Of a DNA stretch of 64,000 nucleotides, positions 50,695 to 64,000 are shown piece after piece; within the stretch, counting starts at the first letter, position 1, and every line of letters begins with the position of its first letter. The translations under genes were made by a program, and so were the position numbers. Source of the stretch: Certhia americana (Eukaryota; Chordata; Aves; Passeriformes; Certhiidae); contig CM031857.1 of assembly GCA_018697195.1 (NCBI GenBank), positions 96,016,966 through 96,080,965 on the forward strand, written 5' to 3'. The notes under the pieces are model-generated. The model did not search any database. It worked only from the letters and a program-made list of their open reading frames with translations, and was not told the origin of the DNA.

Positions 50695-53192
50695 CTATAA
50701 AAGAATAAATATACAAAGCAGTTACAATATTGCTGAAACACGAGCCTTTATTAAAAGCAGGATTGTTATCTTAGGCACAACTACTTTTTTGAAGTTAGAA
50801 AACTCATATATAAATTTCAGAGCAAAATTTCCTTTCTGTAAAAGATTTCTTTAATTGGACTCTGTTTTTCTGTGTCATTTTAAGAATACTAACCTACTTG
50901 ATGTTTGCATAATTTTGGCAGATTCTTGGTAATTCCAAACCTATTGTTTAGGCAAAACCTAAGGGGTTTTCTTCTGTATTACAAGGTTTTTCTCTTATGC
51001 CAAATCATTTTAGCAGAAGGAATTTAAGCACTTTATCCCCCAATTTCTGTGTTAGTAAAATAATTGAAAACTTTCTTCTAGAGACAGTCAGTTGAAGATA
51101 GCTAAAGTCCAACACTTAACACATTTTTCAATGCATTCTTTTTGTTTCAACTCTTCAAAATAAAAATTTTAAAAACAAATACCAAGCAAAAATACCTCTC
51201 ATTGGACAGAACACTTTTCCTGTGTAGAATGGAAAAGAAAATAGAAAAAATACAGTTTCCAATGACACAGAAGTGTATAAAATGGGGAAACAACAGATTA
51301 GGTTTATCATTCTCCAGTCAAAAACCCTTATAAGAAAAGGCACATGATATTGTAAAGAAGTATTCAGCCTTCTCAGTCTTATATTTCATTTTTCTAGATT
51401 TAATTATAAAAAATATTCTTCCATTCCATATGCCAGGTGGAAGATATTACTCCATGTTTTCATTAGAACTCCTTGTGCCTTTTAAATTTGACAGTCCATA
51501 TAGAGTAAAAAAGATAACCATGTACCATGGTAACCATACCATATTTAACACTTGGGATGTTAAAAAGGGGATTGCTAAAAGTATTTAGTATTAATTATCT
51601 TTACTTGTTTAGTGCTGACATATTGACTATAACTCTTAATTAACAGTGTCAATACTGTAGTCAAACTATGTAGTCAATGTCTACCTGGAATGAATTTGTA
51701 TGGAAATCAGTTATTTGGGTTGGGCTACATCTAAAGGTAAAAACTGTACAAAAATAATCTTCAGTGATCTTTAACAATTAAGTCTTTTCCATATTTTCTT
51801 TTTTTGTTTTTATTAAAAAATAATGTTTGTGCATTTGCCATTCTTTGCCTAAGAGTTGCTACAATATTCAAATGACCATTGATTAGCAATAGCATCTGGA
51901 GTGTCCTGAATCTCTCTGGCACTGCTGTGCAGTTCCAGGACATGCTGCAGAAGAAAAAGTACAAGTCAGGAGTAATGTGATAGATCTTGTAAGAGCCTGC
52001 CTTTTCTACAAAATAAACCTTGTATTTCCCTGTATTTAAGGTCAGAACTTGGTAATATTCAAATGTACTGTATGAATGAACTGTAATATTCAAATGGACC
52101 TGTTTTAATATTATTTGTATGTAGGAAGTGCCCTATGGAAAGGTATTAAAGACCCAGCTCAATTTTAAAATTCTCTGGGGTTTCTGATGTACAGACCAAC
52201 CTGTTGAGAGAGAAAGCTCCCTGTTATCTTCTGAAGCCTCCTTCCTGAAGGTCTTTACCCAAGGTCAGGTTTCTTGAGGAACACAAACTTTTCTATGTAG
52301 CACAGTCCAACCCTGCTCCTATCTTGCCACAATTATTTTTTTAAAGGACATAAAGAATCAACCTTTCTGTGAAAATAGACTTGCATGATTTCATCACAAA
52401 GCCTTCACTGCCTTTATTTCTGACAGGGTTTGGTTACTGAGGGGGAATTGTGACCCTCTGATTGTCATTCATCACAGTGCAATGGAGACAGGCAGAGCCA
52501 AAACACAGTGTTGGCATAGACATGGGACCAAATTCTCACTATCAAAAGCACTGAGAATCAAGTTCTCACTAAGTGATTTCTCATTTTTATCTAATTATTT
52601 CTCTTAATAGTTTTAAAATATTCAATATGCTTAAGGATATCATAACAAAAAGCTTTCCAGTAAAGCAATATTTAATACATTTAATACATTACTCAAGACA
52701 CTCATAGGAACTTGCTGCTAAGGAAATATTGCTGAACCTTTGGTACAGCAGTTTTGAGTATGTTTTTCCCTTGGACCTATACTGACTATTTAAGATTACT
52801 CTATGACTGTGTCGCAAGTTTTACTTGTGTAGTGAAAGAACAATGTGACAGATGTCAGGCTTTTTAACTAAAATAAACACTTTAAGAAGCACTAATTGAA
52901 TAAGCCTAAATTCAGAGGACTAACAGCATTTAACTTTCCATTCATCTTTCCTGAAAAATCTTATCCTATTTACCTGTATTCTAAGGCAGAAGTTTACTTC
53001 TCTCCCTGAGTTCAGTGCAAGGAAAGGATTGAGAGGTCAAAATTGTCTATGGGCTTTGTGATATTAAAAATTAGCACCACTACTTTACCAGTGGCTGAAA
53101 TCACTGGAACTTACCACACATTTTACACTTACTCTCTATTTTGTGTCAAAAATAAACCATATTTCTGTCCCAGTTACTGATTTCTTTCTTAC
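50695..53192 (-). other. ANOS1: ANOS1 intron (about 2.5 kb)
   Basis: Starts GTAAGA and ends TTATAG. No repeats or RNA genes recognised. Confidence 0.9.
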
Positions 53193-53395
53193 CCCATCGG
53201 TAATCTTCCTTCTCTTTTTTTTTGCAGGAATTACGTATTTGCTGTATGTCCAGCTCCAGAAGACTTTGTAGTGGTGCACTGGGATATCAGGCTCTTCTGG
53301 AAGATCCCAAGTAATCATTGCATTTACACTCCCATCATTGTTTGCACTGATATTGGCAATCCTGATATTAGATGGAGCTGGTGGAGCAGATGGAT
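53193..53395 (-). CDS. ANOS1: ANOS1 coding exon (human exon 7): first half of FnIII domain 2
   Basis: This exon has 203 nt, with acceptor TTCTAG and donor GTAAGA after a Gly codon (phase 0). The split Asp is followed by PSAPPAP, the proline-rich linker that opens FnIII-2. The B and C strands follow as [20 protein letters not shown], which matches human closely. Near its end is the basic cluster KKKRRK, conserved in human anosmin-1 and a plausible glycosaminoglycan contact. Its lysines are read from a run of nine A residues. One N-glycosylation sequon, Asn-Ile-Ser, is visible. The exon is one codon shorter than human (203 versus 206 nt), with the difference near the segment W-T-Y-S-K-Y. Introns are about 9.3 kb upstream and 2.5 kb downstream. 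Confidence 0.96.

Positions 53396-64000
<10,605 letters not shown>

Overview
The window is nuclear DNA from a bird, probably a songbird or other passerine. It is AT-rich, with long introns. CR1-type LINE tails identify it as bird-like. At 36.87-37.01 kb a short element joins a tRNA-Ile-like head to a CR1-like tail, which is the architecture of the passerine SINE family TguSINE1. I saw no bacterial-style gene organisation, no CRISPR array and no functional RNA gene.

The only gene I can support is the 3' half of ANOS1 (KAL1, anosmin-1) on the minus strand. Nine coding exons can be read at single-base resolution, each with AG/GT splice sites and compatible phases. In transcript order they lie at 62855-62726, 53395-53193, 50694-50547, 45749-45600, 27381-27287, 25194-25023, 23844-23624, 22050-21909 and 21204-21146 (stop). 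Joined, they give 1320 nt, or 439 residues plus a stop, with no frame break. This matches human anosmin-1 from about residue 243 to its C-terminus. By the human 14-exon numbering they are exons 6-14. They encode the end of FnIII domain 1, FnIII domains 2, 3 and 4, and the histidine-rich C-terminal tail. The signal peptide, cysteine-rich region, WAP domain and start of FnIII-1 lie beyond the right edge.

Layout from left to right: 1-16.6 kb is apparently intergenic DNA downstream of ANOS1. It holds a CA microsatellite, a duplicated sequence pair and a GC-richer block I could not identify. About 16.67-21.145 kb is the probable long 3'UTR. From 21.1 to 27.4 kb the last five exons are clustered. 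From 27.4 to 45.6 kb is an 18.2-kb intron carrying most of the recognisable retroposons and a small minisatellite. From 45.6 to 62.9 kb are four more exons separated by 2.5-9.3 kb introns. From 62.9 to 64 kb is part of the next upstream intron.

Anosmin-1 is a secreted, heparan-sulfate-binding matrix glycoprotein involved in olfactory axon and GnRH-neuron migration. I found no new multi-gene system here. The unexplained items most worth checking are the split direct repeat at 6.4-10.6 kb, a tandem perfect palindrome at 48.5 kb, the hairpin-bearing minisatellite at 33.8 kb, and two unassigned blocks at 9.35-9.72 and 12.06-12.83 kb.
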